Origin: Oceanospirillaceae bacterium
Lineage (GTDB): Bacteria > Pseudomonadota > Gammaproteobacteria > Pseudomonadales > Balneatricaceae
Length of the DNA stretch: 64,000 nt
Assembly: GCA_013215505.1 (NCBI GenBank)
Contig: JABSQZ010000002.1
Location: 207,945-271,944 of the forward strand
Reading direction: 5' to 3'
In this document: piece by piece, positions 53,991 through 63,924 of the stretch
Numbering within the stretch: position 1 is the first letter of the stretch
Layout of the letters: each line of letters starts with the position of its first letter
Program-made: the position numbers and the translations under genes
Notes under the pieces: model-generated
The model's database searches: none
Seen by the model: the letters and a program-made list of their open reading frames with translations, nothing else
What the model was told of the DNA's origin: nothing

Positions 53991-54647
53991 TTAGTCGCGA
54001 AAACTAATATGTGGCCAGTTTCTCTGTTTGGCTACTTGGCTTAAATGCTGGTCTGCATCTACGGCAATCGGGTAATCAACTAACTCCAGCAGCGGCAGAT
54101 CGTTGCGCGAATCACTGTAAAAATAGCTGCCTTCAAGCTGCTGCGGATTTTGCTTCAGCCACTGTTTTAGCCTGACTATTTTACCTTCCTGAAAACAGGG
54201 AGTGCCGGAGTAATTGCCTGTGTATTCACCGTCAATCATTTCCGGGGCAGTGGCGATGATGTCGTCAACTTCTAATGCTGCGGCGATAGGACCGGTGACA
54301 AAAAGGTTAGTGGCGGTAATGATTAAAATGAAATCTCCCTGGCTCCTATGCTGTTGCAATTTTTGCCGGGCTTTTGATTGCATCATGGGCTGAATTTTTT
54401 GCGCCATAAATTCACTGTGCCACTGCTGTAACTGCACGACACTGTGATCTTTTAAGGGCTTCAGGGCAAAAGCCAAAAAGGCCTGCATGTCCATATTGCC
54501 GTTTAAGTACTGCTGATAGAAGACGTCGTTTGCCCGGCGGTACAGTTCGACATCAACGATGCCTTTTTCACAGAGAAATTCTCCCCAGGCATGATCACTG
54601 TCACCATTGATTAATGTGTTGTCCAAATCAAAAATTGCCAGTGCCAT
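53991..54647 (-). CDS. HAD-IB family hydrolase (phosphoserine phosphatase-like)
   Basis: A 218-residue phosphatase. Motif I is FDLDNTLINGDSD (nucleophile Asp6 and acid Asp8); motif II is IITATN; a Lys follows in EGKIVRLKQWL, and motif IV is SDSRNDLPLL. PQMIDGEYTGNYSGTPCF-type wording is typical of the HAD-IB group found beside rppH/ptsP in gammaproteobacteria. Divergent from rppH. The substrate is probably a small phosphomonoester. Confidence 0.92.
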   Translation of the reverse strand: MALAIFDLDNTLINGDSDHAWGEFLCEKGIVDVELYRRANDVFYQQYLNGNMDMQAFLAFALKPLKDHSVVQLQQWHSEFMAQKIQPMMQSKARQKLQQHRSQGDFILIITATNLFVTGPIAAALEVDDIIATAPEMIDGEYTGNYSGTPCFQEGKIVRLKQWLKQNPQQLEGSYFYSDSRNDLPLLELVDYPIAVDADQHLSQVAKQRNWPHISFRD

Positions 54648-54858
54648 GACGTTGTATCCCCAATGAAAATTCGCTAAAAGTGAGCAATAAAATAGCGGCA
54701 GATTAAAAAATACTATCTTACCGGAATCTTTTGTTGAAATGACTATAATTTGCTAAAAATTGAAAAAATGAATAATGATTTAAAACTGATGTAGCTTAGC
54801 TATTTGCACAAGGGCCGATGTGTGGAACAATAGCTGCAAAGAATATTAGGAATGTGCT

Positions 54859-55347
54859 GTGATAGATTCAGACGGGTTCAGACCAAATGTGGGTATCATT
54901 TTGGCCAACTCGCAAGGGCAAGTGTTGTGGGCACGCCGCATAGGCCAAAGCTCTTGGCAGTTTCCACAAGGGGGAATTAACGAAGGTGAAACTCCAGAAG
55001 AGGCTATGTTCAGAGAGGTCCAGGAAGAGATTGGTTTGACTGCAACTGATATCGAAATCGTTGCGGTTACCAGGGGCTGGTTGAGGTATAGGTTACCAAA
55101 GAGGATGATTCGCTATCACTCGCTGCCAGTGTGTATTGGACAAAAGCAAAAATGGTATCTACTGAAAATAATTAGCGATGATCATGCCATTGATATCAAT
55201 GCCACTGACGCACCTGAGTTTGATGGGTGGCGCTGGGTGAGTTATTGGTATCCACTGGGTCAGGTCATTTCATTTAAGAGAGAGGTGTATCGAAAGGCGA
55301 TGAAGGAACTGTCGCCAAAGCTGTCAAGACTGGTCAGTATTGATTGA
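54859..55347 (+). CDS. rppH: RNA pyrophosphohydrolase
   Basis: Removes pyrophosphate from 5'-triphosphate mRNA ends and so starts their decay. The 162 residues begin at GTG 54859 ([14 protein letters not shown]), matching the family start. The Nudix box is [20 protein letters not shown] with downstream [26 protein letters not shown] is the RppH RNA-contact region. The neighbouring ptsP follows by 95 bases, the usual gammaproteobacterial order. Confidence 0.97.
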   Translation: MIDSDGFRPNVGIILANSQGQVLWARRIGQSSWQFPQGGINEGETPEEAMFREVQEEIGLTATDIEIVAVTRGWLRYRLPKRMIRYHSLPVCIGQKQKWYLLKIISDDHAIDINATDAPEFDGWRWVSYWYPLGQVISFKREVYRKAMKELSPKLSRLVSID

Positions 55348-55442
55348 TCGGGGTTAGGTATTAGCGGACATCTCTAGTCGCTACTATACTGAGCGAATAG
55401 AAACTGGAAGTTTTTTGTAGATGTCTGATAAGGGAGTGAAAA

Positions 55443-57716
55443 ATGCTAAAATTGCTGCGCAAGATTGTAACTGAAGTAAGGGCTGAATCCGATTTGGAAG
55501 CAGTGCTAAAGTTGATAGTGTGCAGAATACAAGAGGGCATGAATACCCAAGTTTGCTCAATTTATCTTAAGGATACTACTAACCAGCGACTTATCTTACG
55601 CGCCACCGAAGGGCTGCATCAGAAGTCGATCGGCAGCAGCTTGTCGCAGCACGAGGGAGTGGTCGGGCTGGTTGCCAATCGTGCTGAACCTGTCAATACA
55701 GATGACATTGAACAGCATCCTTCTTACTGCTTTGTCCCAGGTACCGGGGAAGAGCGCTACCACTCTTTCCTCGGTGTGCCAATTATCTACCAGCGGAAAG
55801 TGCTGGGGGTGTTGGTTATCCAACAATTTGATGGCCGTCGTTACAAAGAGGCAGAAGAATCCTTCCTGGTTACAGTATCGGCCCAGTTGGCAGGTATTAT
55901 CATCCAGGCGGAAGCATCAGCCGCAGTTACGGTCACTAAACTGCATAAAAAATATCAAGTTGATCGCTGCTTTATTGGTGTCTCTGGATCTCCGGGTATT
56001 GCAATAGGCAAGATGGTGGTGGTCTCAGAAAGTGCTGAGTTAGATAGTGTTGCAGAGCGTCAGATAGAAGATACTGACACTGAAGTGCGCTCTTTCGAGT
56101 CAGCTCTTGAGCATGTGCGCAGCGATATACGCTCAGCCAGTGCGCGTTTGGCACAAAAGCTCGGGGAGCAAGAACAAGCGCTGTTTGATGTGTACTTACG
56201 GATGCTTGAAGACAACTCGCTGGCCGGTGAAATTGTCAAACGGATCACACAAGGCAACTGGGCGCAGTGGGCATTGAGTTCAGTGGTGCTTGAACACTGT
56301 CGTCAATTCGACATGATGGATGACCCCTATTTAAAAGAGCGCGCCTCTGATATCCGCGATTTAGGTAAGCGCATATTAGCTTATTTACAAGAACAGAAAG
56401 GACCGCAGTCTATCGATTTGGCGGAAGGCAGTGTACTGGTGGCCGAGGAATTATCTCCGGCGATGTTAGGAGAGATTCACACTGACAATTTACTGGGACT
56501 TATCTCAGTGAAGGGCTCAGGTAATTCCCATGCCGCTATTTTGGCGAGGTCTATGGGAATCCCAACTGTGATGGGGGCGGTCGATCTCCCCTACAAAAAA
56601 CTTAGTGGTCGTACTGTGGTTCTGGATGGTCACTCTGGCAGGCTATATCTGAACCCGTCTCAAGAGTTGCTGCAGATCTATCAAGCGCAATTGGAACAGG
56701 AGCAGCAGCAAGAGGCAGAGCTGGATGTACTAAAGATGCTGCCGGCAGAAACTCAAGATGGGGTAACTATGCCGCTCTGGGTTAATACCGGATTAATTGC
56801 AGATGTGCAGCGCGCCTTAGATAAAGGTGCTGAAGGGATAGGTTTATATCGAACTGAGATCCCATTTATGATCCGCAATGTCTTTCCCTCGGAGCACGAG
56901 CAGACCCAAATCTATACTAAGCAGCTGGAGGCATTTGCGCCGCGCCCTGTGACAATGCGCACCTTGGATATTGGCGGTGATAAGTCGCTGAACTATTTTC
57001 CGATTGAAGAGGAAAATCCCTTCCTGGGTTGGCGTGGGGTACGGGTCACCCTGGACCACCCGGAAATATTTTTGGTACAGATAAGAGCAATGCTGCGGGC
57101 TAACGACAGCTATGGCAATCTGCGGATTATGCTGCCGATGGTGACCAGTATCAATGAAGTGACTGAATCCATTGCTTTAATTGATCAGGCTGTGCGGGAA
57201 CTGTGCGAGGAGGGTTTGAAAGTAGAGAGGCCTCCGGTCGGAGTGATGATTGAAGTGCCCGCGGCGCTGTATTTAACCCGGGTCTTTGCCAGGCATGTGG
57301 ATTTTATCTCAGTGGGCTCCAATGACTTGACCCAATACCTGCTGGCGGTGGATCGCAATAACCCCAGGGTGGCGTCACTCTACAGCAGCTATCACCCAGC
57401 GGTATTGCAGGCATTAAAATATATTGTCAAAGAGGCGCAAAAAGAACAAGTTGATGTCTCTATTTGTGGAGAGATGGCCGCAGACCCTGCGGGTGCATTA
57501 TTGTTAATGGCAATGGGCTATAACTATCTGTCAATGAATGCCAACAACATACCGAGAATTAAGTCTGTGATCAGGAATTGCAACTTCAGTGAAGCGAGAG
57601 TGATGTTAAAAAAGGTATTGCGCTTAAGTGATATAGAGGAAATTAAAACAGAAATGCAGAGTTCGCTTAGTGACATGGGCTTAGGGTCGTTGCTTAAGGA
57701 ATCTACTTTTAAGTAA
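55443..57716 (+). CDS. ptsP: Phosphoenolpyruvate-protein phosphotransferase PtsP (EI-Ntr)
   Basis: First enzyme of the nitrogen-related phosphotransferase relay, passing phosphate from PEP to NPr (PtsO) and on to PtsN. The 757 residues show a GAF domain (about 15-155), an EI N-terminal domain (about 172-300), the phospho-His swivel domain (GNSHAAILARSMGIP, His near 364) and the PEP-binding barrel (RTLDIGGDKSL, SVGSNDLTQYLLAVDRNN, ICGEMAADP). All catalytic blocks are intact. It follows rppH and ends near the convergent NRDE gene. Confidence 0.98.
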   Translation: MLKLLRKIVTEVRAESDLEAVLKLIVCRIQEGMNTQVCSIYLKDTTNQRLILRATEGLHQKSIGSSLSQHEGVVGLVANRAEPVNTDDIEQHPSYCFVPGTGEERYHSFLGVPIIYQRKVLGVLVIQQFDGRRYKEAEESFLVTVSAQLAGIIIQAEASAAVTVTKLHKKYQVDRCFIGVSGSPGIAIGKMVVVSESAELDSVAERQIEDTDTEVRSFESALEHVRSDIRSASARLAQKLGEQEQALFDVYLRMLEDNSLAGEIVKRITQGNWAQWALSSVVLEHCRQFDMMDDPYLKERASDIRDLGKRILAYLQEQKGPQSIDLAEGSVLVAEELSPAMLGEIHTDNLLGLISVKGSGNSHAAILARSMGIPTVMGAVDLPYKKLSGRTVVLDGHSGRLYLNPSQELLQIYQAQLEQEQQQEAELDVLKMLPAETQDGVTMPLWVNTGLIADVQRALDKGAEGIGLYRTEIPFMIRNVFPSEHEQTQIYTKQLEAFAPRPVTMRTLDIGGDKSLNYFPIEEENPFLGWRGVRVTLDHPEIFLVQIRAMLRANDSYGNLRIMLPMVTSINEVTESIALIDQAVRELCEEGLKVERPPVGVMIEVPAALYLTRVFARHVDFISVGSNDLTQYLLAVDRNNPRVASLYSSYHPAVLQALKYIVKEAQKEQVDVSICGEMAADPAGALLLMAMGYNYLSMNANNIPRIKSVIRNCNFSEARVMLKKVLRLSDIEEIKTEMQSSLSDMGLGSLLKESTFK

Positions 57717-57750
57717 CGGCTGAGCTATCAAACTAAGATTGAAGTGTTGC

Positions 57751-58578
57751 TTAGTTAATAGTGCACTTCTCAGAGTCTGCTGTGTGATCGCTAGCAAACA
57801 ACGGTAGCTGTATCTCGAAGCTGGACTCCCCGACAAAACCATCCCGGTTGTAACGCATTTCAATTATTTTAGTCGACCCAGTTGCGTCCTGTAGAATAAT
57901 AGTCTTAGCCCTGGTGCCATAGTTTTCCAATTGGATAAACTGAGCGGATAGAGATCTCTCCCACTCTTTACTAATACCTGTATCAGGTAGCAGGGGATCA
58001 TCGGCGCGTTCAGTATCTGTTAATAACAGTCTTAGAGTATCGCTGCTTATGTTGGAGTCGCTAATTAATTCAGACAATTGATGTTTTGCAGCCACAAGTT
58101 TCGGCCAGGGAGTGTCCAGAGAGCCGTTACACAAACCATAAATTCCAGGTACGAGTTTCTGCTTTTGTAGCAGATCGCTATTACCACTTCGATTACTGCT
58201 GAAAAATAATCCACTGCAGTCGCCAGTCAATAAGTTGTAGCCGCCATATTGTTGTGCTGTAGCTTGTACCGAATCAATAAAGTGCTCGGCGGCATGCGGG
58301 TTCAACAATGCCGCGTTGACAAGCTGGCCACGAGATAGTTTGGCGGATGTAGTATTGGCAGTCACTCGTCTGTGGTTGGTCACAGCAGCAAAGCGCCCGT
58401 CCAAGTGCAAGCCTAGCCAAGTGCCACTTTTTTCTAAATCCCTGCCGGCTAATATACCTGGCTGATCCTGCCAGAACCCCATCGACGCGCTAGCTCTTGC
58501 GTAAAACTCATCTCTATTGGCCACTAAAATAAAGGGGTAATCTGCACTGGGCTGATAAGAAAAAACAATTAAGCACAT
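57751..58578 (-). CDS. NRDE family protein
   Basis: A 275-residue protein of the NRDE (TANGO2-like) family, named for the motif seen here as LVANRDEFYAR near residue 19. The start MCLIVF places a Cys at position 2, as in N-terminal-nucleophile hydrolases. FWQDQPGILAGRDLEKSGTWLG and RFAAVTNHR are further family blocks. Function in bacteria is unsettled; the eukaryotic relative TANGO2 is linked to haem or lipid handling. It converges on ptsP. Confidence 0.93.
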   Translation of the reverse strand: MCLIVFSYQPSADYPFILVANRDEFYARASASMGFWQDQPGILAGRDLEKSGTWLGLHLDGRFAAVTNHRRVTANTTSAKLSRGQLVNAALLNPHAAEHFIDSVQATAQQYGGYNLLTGDCSGLFFSSNRSGNSDLLQKQKLVPGIYGLCNGSLDTPWPKLVAAKHQLSELISDSNISSDTLRLLLTDTERADDPLLPDTGISKEWERSLSAQFIQLENYGTRAKTIILQDATGSTKIIEMRYNRDGFVGESSFEIQLPLFASDHTADSEKCTIN

Positions 58579-58827
58579 ATTGTTGCCAAAACGTTGATAG
58601 GAAAGATAACTTTAGCACGATATTGCCAGGTTGATGCGAAATTCCCGACGCTGACAGAGAAATCGCAATCGGCCTCAGTTGGTCTTAGCTATGAGTTCAA
58701 CGCAGTGCCTCACAGAGGGTATTTATCCCTAAACAAATAGAGAAAAAAAAAGAGCATACTGTAAGATGGTGGCAAATTAGTACACTGGCTTATTTGTTGT
58801 CAGTTTAAGAGGCCAAAAGGGTTGTAA

Positions 58828-59628
58828 ATGCTTACTACGTTAATTTTATATTTGATATTGGGTGCAGCGGCGGGTCTGACTGCCGGGTTGTTTGGTATTG
58901 GTGGCGGCCTTTTAATTGTGCCCGTGTTGATCATAGTGTTTGAGCTGCAAGGGGTTCCGGAAACAGTTTTGACCCACGCAGCTGTGGCGACTTCGCTGGC
59001 GACTATCGTTGTAACATCTATCAGTTCAGTGCTGGCCCATCACAAAAGAGGTGCGGTGCTGTGGCAGACCTTTAAACCACTCAGTATAGGCATAGTATTT
59101 GGTGCCTTTTTAGGAGTGAAAACCGCCGGCTTATTACCCGGGGCTCAGTTACAAATCATCTTCGGACTTTTCGCTTTTGCCGTCGCACTGCAGATGGCGT
59201 TTTCTTTTAAACCCTCTGCCGATGCAGAATTGCCGGCCAAACCTAAACTTATATTCAGTGGCGGAGTCATAGGCTGGGGCTCGGCTATCTTTGGTATAGG
59301 CGGGGGGACTCTGACGGTACCGTTTCTTACCTGGAAAAAAGTACAAATGCAGCAGGCCGTAGCAACTGCCGCTGCCTGCGGGCTACCGATTGCATTGGTG
59401 GGCGCCAGTACAAATATCTATCAGGGATGGGAGCATGTGGATATGCCACAGTGGAGTTTGGGTTATATCTATCTGCCGGCTTTCGCCGGGATTGTGATTA
59501 CCAGTACTCCCTTTGCAAAAGTGGGGGCTAAATTGGCCCACAGCTTGCCGGCCGATAAGCTGAAAAAGGTTTTTGCGATTTTTTTGTTAATAGTTGCTTT
59601 TAGATTGCTCTATAGCAACTTAATTTAA
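58828..59628 (+). CDS. TSUP family membrane permease (sulfite exporter TauE/SafE-like)
   Basis: A 266-residue inner-membrane protein with about eight helices. The two halves repeat the signature: GLFGIGGGLLIVPVL (near residue 20) and AIFGIGGGTLTVPFL (near 152). The family exports or imports sulfite, sulfonates or other small organic anions. It begins the run into lgt (14 bases between stop and the lgt ATG), a common gammaproteobacterial arrangement. Confidence 0.92.
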   Translation: MLTTLILYLILGAAAGLTAGLFGIGGGLLIVPVLIIVFELQGVPETVLTHAAVATSLATIVVTSISSVLAHHKRGAVLWQTFKPLSIGIVFGAFLGVKTAGLLPGAQLQIIFGLFAFAVALQMAFSFKPSADAELPAKPKLIFSGGVIGWGSAIFGIGGGTLTVPFLTWKKVQMQQAVATAAACGLPIALVGASTNIYQGWEHVDMPQWSLGYIYLPAFAGIVITSTPFAKVGAKLAHSLPADKLKKVFAIFLLIVAFRLLYSNLI

Positions 59629-59642
59629 AGGATAGATAATAT

Positions 59643-60446
59643 ATGTGGGTGCACAATATAGACCCTGTAGCACTGGATTTAGGTTTTTTGCAGATTCACT
59701 GGTATGGGTTAATGTATTTGATCGGTTTTGCCGGGGCATTGCTCTTAGGTAATTATCGCGCGGATCAGCCTGGTTCCGGATGGAGCCGAGAGCAAGTATC
59801 AGATTTTATCTTCTGGGGAGCAATGGGAGTAGTGCTGGGAGGACGTTTCGGCTATGTCTTATTTTACAACTTTGAGCGCTTTCTGGAATCACCGCTGTGG
59901 CTGTTTAAAGTCTGGGAGGGGGGGATGTCCTTCCACGGCGGCATGTTAGGAGTGCTGGTAGCGCTCTGGGCGTTCGGTAAGAAGAACAATAAATCCCTGG
60001 CCAATATGGGAGACTTTGTGATGCCACTAGTCGCAATAGGGCTAGGTGCTGGAAGAATTGGCAATTTTATCGGGGGTGAGCTCTGGGGTCGTACTACCGA
60101 TGTCTCATGGGCTGTGGTTTTTCCCAAGGCCGGTCCTGAGTTACTTGCCAGGCATCCATCACAGCTCTATGAAGCTCTTCTCGAAGGGCTGGTGATGTTT
60201 GTGATCCTCTGGGTTTACTCCAGCAAGCAGCGGCCCGCCTTTGCGGTCTCGGCATTATTTTTGTTCTTATACGGTTTATTCAGAACGGGGGTCGAGTTTT
60301 TTAGAGAGCCCGATGACAGTATATTTGCCGCTTTTGGATGGATTACCAAAGGACAGATATTATCACTGCCAATGATAGTGATAGGTGCGGCTCTGTTCAC
60401 TTATGTCTATTACAAAGCCAATCTAGCAAAAACAGGAGAGAAATAG
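59643..60446 (+). CDS. lgt: Prolipoprotein diacylglyceryl transferase
   Basis: Transfers diacylglycerol from phosphatidylglycerol to the lipobox Cys of prolipoproteins at the inner membrane, an essential step. 267 residues, seven helices. [23 protein letters not shown] with the catalytic His, and the signature [14 protein letters not shown] near residue 139 are all present, as is the late [11 protein letters not shown]. Its TAG overlaps the thyA GTG by one base. Confidence 0.98.
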   Translation: MWVHNIDPVALDLGFLQIHWYGLMYLIGFAGALLLGNYRADQPGSGWSREQVSDFIFWGAMGVVLGGRFGYVLFYNFERFLESPLWLFKVWEGGMSFHGGMLGVLVALWAFGKKNNKSLANMGDFVMPLVAIGLGAGRIGNFIGGELWGRTTDVSWAVVFPKAGPELLARHPSQLYEALLEGLVMFVILWVYSSKQRPAFAVSALFLFLYGLFRTGVEFFREPDDSIFAAFGWITKGQILSLPMIVIGAALFTYVYYKANLAKTGEK

Positions 60447-61288
60447 TGCAGCAGTATTTGGAGTTATTGCAAGAGATTGCCTTTGATGGCACTGATAAGG
60501 GCGACCGGACCGGCACGGGTACCCGATCGGTGTTCGGACGACAGCTGCGCTTTGATCTGTCACAGGGGTTTCCGCTGCTGACCACAAAGAAAGTTCATTT
60601 GAAATCGGTTATTTGTGAATTATTGTGGTTTCTCAATGGGGAGACCAATAACAATGCACTGGCAGGGCAAGGGGTGAAAATCTGGAACGCCTGGGCGTTG
60701 GATGACGGAGATTTGGGTCCTATCTACGGTAAACAATGGCGTTCATGGGCCTGCCCGGATGGGCGTAGTATCGATCAGATCGCCGAGTTAGTAGAGATGA
60801 TTAAGACTAAGCCGAATTCTCGCCGCTTGATTGTCAGTGGTTGGAACCCGGCCGACTTGCCAGATGAAAGTTTATCAATTGAAGAGAATATAAAAAGAGG
60901 CAAAGCCGCTCTGCCGCCCTGTCATACCTTGTTTCAATTTTATGTTGCCAACGGCAAGTTAAGCTGTCAGCTATATCAGCGAAGCGCTGATTTTTTTCTT
61001 GGGGTGCCCTTTAATATTGCATCATATGCTTTGTTAACGCATATGCTGGCACAGCAGTGTGACTTACAGGTAGGTGATTTCATTCATACTTTTGGCGATG
61101 CGCACTTATACCAAAACCATTTGAATGATCCTGAAATAGTCGCTGAGCAGTTGTCAAGAACGCCTAAGGCGCTGCCAAAATTGGTTATAAAACGGCGCCC
61201 GGATTCTATTTTTGATTACCGCTATGAAGATTTTTTGGTAGAAAGTTACCATCCGGATCCAGCAATAAAAGCACCCATTTCAGTTTAA
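60446..61288 (+). CDS. thyA: Thymidylate synthase
   Basis: Makes dTMP from dUMP with methylenetetrahydrofolate. 280 residues from GTG 60446, chosen because [10 protein letters not shown] is the family start and the overlap with lgt (TAGTG) is typical of coupling; an ATG-initiated longer frame (60338) lies inside lgt. [13 protein letters not shown], the catalytic [11 protein letters not shown] and [19 protein letters not shown] are intact. A short insertion ([17 protein letters not shown]) precedes the active-site loop, as in the 278-residue forms. folA, which recycles its product, follows. Confidence 0.98.
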   Translation: MQQYLELLQEIAFDGTDKGDRTGTGTRSVFGRQLRFDLSQGFPLLTTKKVHLKSVICELLWFLNGETNNNALAGQGVKIWNAWALDDGDLGPIYGKQWRSWACPDGRSIDQIAELVEMIKTKPNSRRLIVSGWNPADLPDESLSIEENIKRGKAALPPCHTLFQFYVANGKLSCQLYQRSADFFLGVPFNIASYALLTHMLAQQCDLQVGDFIHTFGDAHLYQNHLNDPEIVAEQLSRTPKALPKLVIKRRPDSIFDYRYEDFLVESYHPDPAIKAPISV

Positions 61289-61306
61289 CTTTGACAAGGT
61301 ACGTAT

Positions 61307-61813
61307 ATGAAGCTGGCTATGATAGTTGCACAGTCCAAAAATAGAGTAATAGGCAGAGAAAATGACTTACCGTGGAGACTGCCTAATGACTTGCAGTATT
61401 TCAAGCGGGTTACTATGGGGCGGCCAATTATAATGGGTCGTAATACATTTGAATCTATTGGGCGGGCGCTACCGGGGCGCACCAATATTGTTATTACCCG
61501 CAATGCTGATTACAGTGCGCCCGGGATAAAAGTGGTGCACAGTTTGGAGCAGGCCGTTGAGTTGGCGAAGAGTGTTTGCCTTGTCGTGGGTGTTGCAGAG
61601 GCGATGGTGATCGGCGGGGCGGAAATCTATCAACAGGCATTGCCTATGGCTGATACATTGTATATTACTGAAGTAGATGCAGTGATTGAAGGGGATGCGT
61701 TTTTTCCGCAGCTTGATTACAGTCAGCTTGCCGAGCAAAGGCGTGAAGATCATGCTGCGGACGCAAGCAATCCCTATCCTTACAGTTTTGTTGTCTACGA
61801 AAAGATCTGCTAA
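61307..61813 (+). CDS. folA: Dihydrofolate reductase
   Basis: Reduces dihydrofolate to tetrahydrofolate with NADPH, regenerating the cofactor used by ThyA. 168 residues. AQSKNRVIGRENDLPWRLPNDL contains the substrate Asp, MGRPIIMGRNTFESIG the nucleotide loop, LPGRTNIVITR and MVIGGAEIYQQALP the remaining blocks. The A of its last TAA is the A of the birA ATG, indicating tight coupling. Trimethoprim target. Confidence 0.98.
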   Translation: MKLAMIVAQSKNRVIGRENDLPWRLPNDLQYFKRVTMGRPIIMGRNTFESIGRALPGRTNIVITRNADYSAPGIKVVHSLEQAVELAKSVCLVVGVAEAMVIGGAEIYQQALPMADTLYITEVDAVIEGDAFFPQLDYSQLAEQRREDHAADASNPYPYSFVVYEKIC

Positions 61814-62787
61814 TGGTTGAACTCGCATTATTAAAAATTTTAGCAGACGGAAAATTTCATTCTGGTACAGACTTGGGTAATAGTCTGGGCTTAAGCCGCA
61901 GCGCGATCTGGAAGCAAATGAAAGAGCTGCAAGAGTATGGTGTTGAAGTCTACAGCGTCCGCGGTCGAGGCTATCGGATCCCCAAGGGATTGGATTTGTT
62001 AGATATAGATAAAGTTCTCAGCTATAGCGAGCCTGTAGTGCAGCAATCTTTAACTCATATATCGCTGCAAACATTCACAGATTCAACTAATCTGATGGCG
62101 CTGCGCAATATCCAGGAGTACAAACATGGCGCTTTGTATTTGACCGAATATCAGCACAATGGTCGAGGTCGCCGCGGCCGAAACTGGCTTGGGCCGTTGG
62201 CATCAAATTTGTACTTTTCACTCATGTGGCGTTTTAGCGGTGGTGCAGCAGCGCTTGAAGGCTTGAGCTTGGTAGTGGGGTTGTCGATTGCGCAGGCAGT
62301 AATTCAGCAGGGTATTCAAGGTGTTGAGCTAAAGTGGCCAAATGATCTTCTCTACCAAAATCGCAAGCTGGCGGGGATATTACTGGAAATGCAGGGCGAT
62401 GCTTCCGGTGATATATCGGTGGTAATAGGGGTAGGGGTCAACGTGCTGATGAATGAAAAATCGGGCCAAGCTCGTGAAATTACTCAGCCCTGGATAGATT
62501 TAACCAGTATTGCCGAGCGGCCCATTGATAGAAATAAGTTGTTGGCAGCAGTGGTGAGTAAATTGATTATTAACCTTGGCTTGTTTGCAGAGTCTGGTTT
62601 CGCCGCTTTTATTGATGATTGGCATAACATCCATGCCTTTCAGGATAGTTATGTCAAGTTGCTTAATGCCAAGAGTGAAATCGAGGGTATCTGCCGTGGG
62701 GTGAATAGTCAGGGGGCGTTACTGTTAGAGCGCAACGGTAAAATTGAAGCGTATCACGGTGGCGAAATCAGTGTGAGGAAACTCTGA
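61813..62787 (+). CDS. birA: Bifunctional biotin-protein ligase/biotin operon repressor
   Basis: Attaches biotin to acetyl-CoA carboxylase BCCP and represses biotin genes. 324 residues. An N-terminal winged helix (SGTDLGNSLGLSRSAIWKQMKEL) is followed by the ligase core: HNGRGRRGRNWLGP (the GRGRRG biotinoyl-AMP loop near residue 117), SNLYFSLMWRF, LKWPNDLLYQNRKLAGIL and a C-terminal SH3-like domain. Presence of the HTH makes it a regulator as well as an enzyme. It overlaps folA and coaX by one base each. Confidence 0.97.
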   Translation: MVELALLKILADGKFHSGTDLGNSLGLSRSAIWKQMKELQEYGVEVYSVRGRGYRIPKGLDLLDIDKVLSYSEPVVQQSLTHISLQTFTDSTNLMALRNIQEYKHGALYLTEYQHNGRGRRGRNWLGPLASNLYFSLMWRFSGGAAALEGLSLVVGLSIAQAVIQQGIQGVELKWPNDLLYQNRKLAGILLEMQGDASGDISVVIGVGVNVLMNEKSGQAREITQPWIDLTSIAERPIDRNKLLAAVVSKLIINLGLFAESGFAAFIDDWHNIHAFQDSYVKLLNAKSEIEGICRGVNSQGALLLERNGKIEAYHGGEISVRKL

Positions 62788-63527
62788 TGCCGGATGTTGT
62801 TGAGCCACTGGTTCTGGAAATTGACTTAGGCAATAGCTTTGCTAAATGGCGGGTCAGGGCTGCAGAGCAGGTATTGCTCTCAGAGGTAGTGTCGGTACGG
62901 CAACTGCATACAACAGATATGCTGGCGGCGGCTGCGCGTTTGAAAGTGGCTAAAGTTTCTATTTGCTCGGTAGCCAGTTCAGAGATAAATCAGCTGTTGA
63001 CGGCAAAAGTGCAGCAATTGTGGGAATTACAGGCGCAATTTTTTACTGCGCAGCACCGCTGTGCCGGGGTTGTCAACAGCTACACTGATCCGAGCAAAAT
63101 GGGTGCAGATCGGTGGTTGGCAACGATAGCGGCTAAGCATTTGTATCCCGGGACAGAAGTGTGCATATTCGACTGCGGTACTGCGATTAATGTGGAGCTA
63201 TTGTCTGCCGGGGCTGTGCATTTGGGTGGCTACATTATTCCGGGTCTGGCGATGATGCAACAATCGCTATTGGCCAATACTGCACAAGTGTATTGCAGCG
63301 CAGAACGGCTTAGCTTAGAGCCGGGTTTAGATACTGGCACTAATGTGGCCAATGGCAGCTTAATGGTGGCAGTGGCGCTGTTAGATAAGTTACAAGTGCA
63401 AATGCAGCAAAAGTCTGGATTGCTATTGCTAACCGGTGGGGGTGCTAAAGGCCTTGTCGGTTATAATTCATCGGCTAATATTAGGTATTTACCTGATCTG
63501 GTGTTGGATGGATTTAAGTTTTTATAA
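62787..63527 (+). CDS. coaX: Type III pantothenate kinase
   Basis: Phosphorylates pantothenate in the first step of CoA synthesis. 246 residues with the ASKHA ATPase layout: EIDLGNSFAKWRV (phosphate 1 loop), SKMGADRWLATIAA with the catalytic Asp, FDCGTAINVELL (phosphate 2) and LLTGGGAKGL (adenosine). CoaX next to birA is a standard arrangement. ATG overlaps the birA TGA. Confidence 0.97.
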   Translation: MPDVVEPLVLEIDLGNSFAKWRVRAAEQVLLSEVVSVRQLHTTDMLAAAARLKVAKVSICSVASSEINQLLTAKVQQLWELQAQFFTAQHRCAGVVNSYTDPSKMGADRWLATIAAKHLYPGTEVCIFDCGTAINVELLSAGAVHLGGYIIPGLAMMQQSLLANTAQVYCSAERLSLEPGLDTGTNVANGSLMVAVALLDKLQVQMQQKSGLLLLTGGGAKGLVGYNSSANIRYLPDLVLDGFKFL

Positions 63528-63567
63528 GATTAAGCTGGCAGATTCTGCTGGTTTCTAAGGGGCTCAA

Positions 63568-63756
63568 ATGTCGATTAAATGGCTGTCAGCATATTGCCTG
63601 TTATTAAACGTACTGATTTTTGCTTGGTATGGGGTGCAATTTGATCGTGCCAGTGGCGTGTTTAGCTTTGAAATAAGCAAAGTGCAGTTGTATACAGACG
63701 TGGCGCCTATAATACTGGCTGCAGAAGTGCCTGAAAATCAGCTTTCAAAGTACTGA
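63568..63756 (+). CDS. Small predicted membrane protein after coaX
   Basis: A 62-residue frame with GGGGC-type ribosome context (AAGGGG upstream of the ATG). Residues 4-22 form one hydrophobic helix, with a short extracytoplasmic tail. No family is recognised. In related gammaproteobacteria the gene at this position usually encodes a SPOR-domain protein with an N-terminal helix, so this may be a shortened or replaced version. Confidence that it is translated is moderate. Confidence 0.5.
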   Translation: MSIKWLSAYCLLLNVLIFAWYGVQFDRASGVFSFEISKVQLYTDVAPIILAAEVPENQLSKY

Positions 63757-63924
63757 TACTAGTCGCTAAAAATAGCCTTCATGGCCCACAGAGGCTGTCA
63801 GCTGGTGTATTTATAAGCAGTCAGTGCAGAAATTAAATAAAATAAAAGAAAAACGGAATTAATTGCCACAAAAGGCTTGCATCCAAGAAAGGCGGTGGTA
63901 CTATGTGCGCCACTTCGACGCAGT

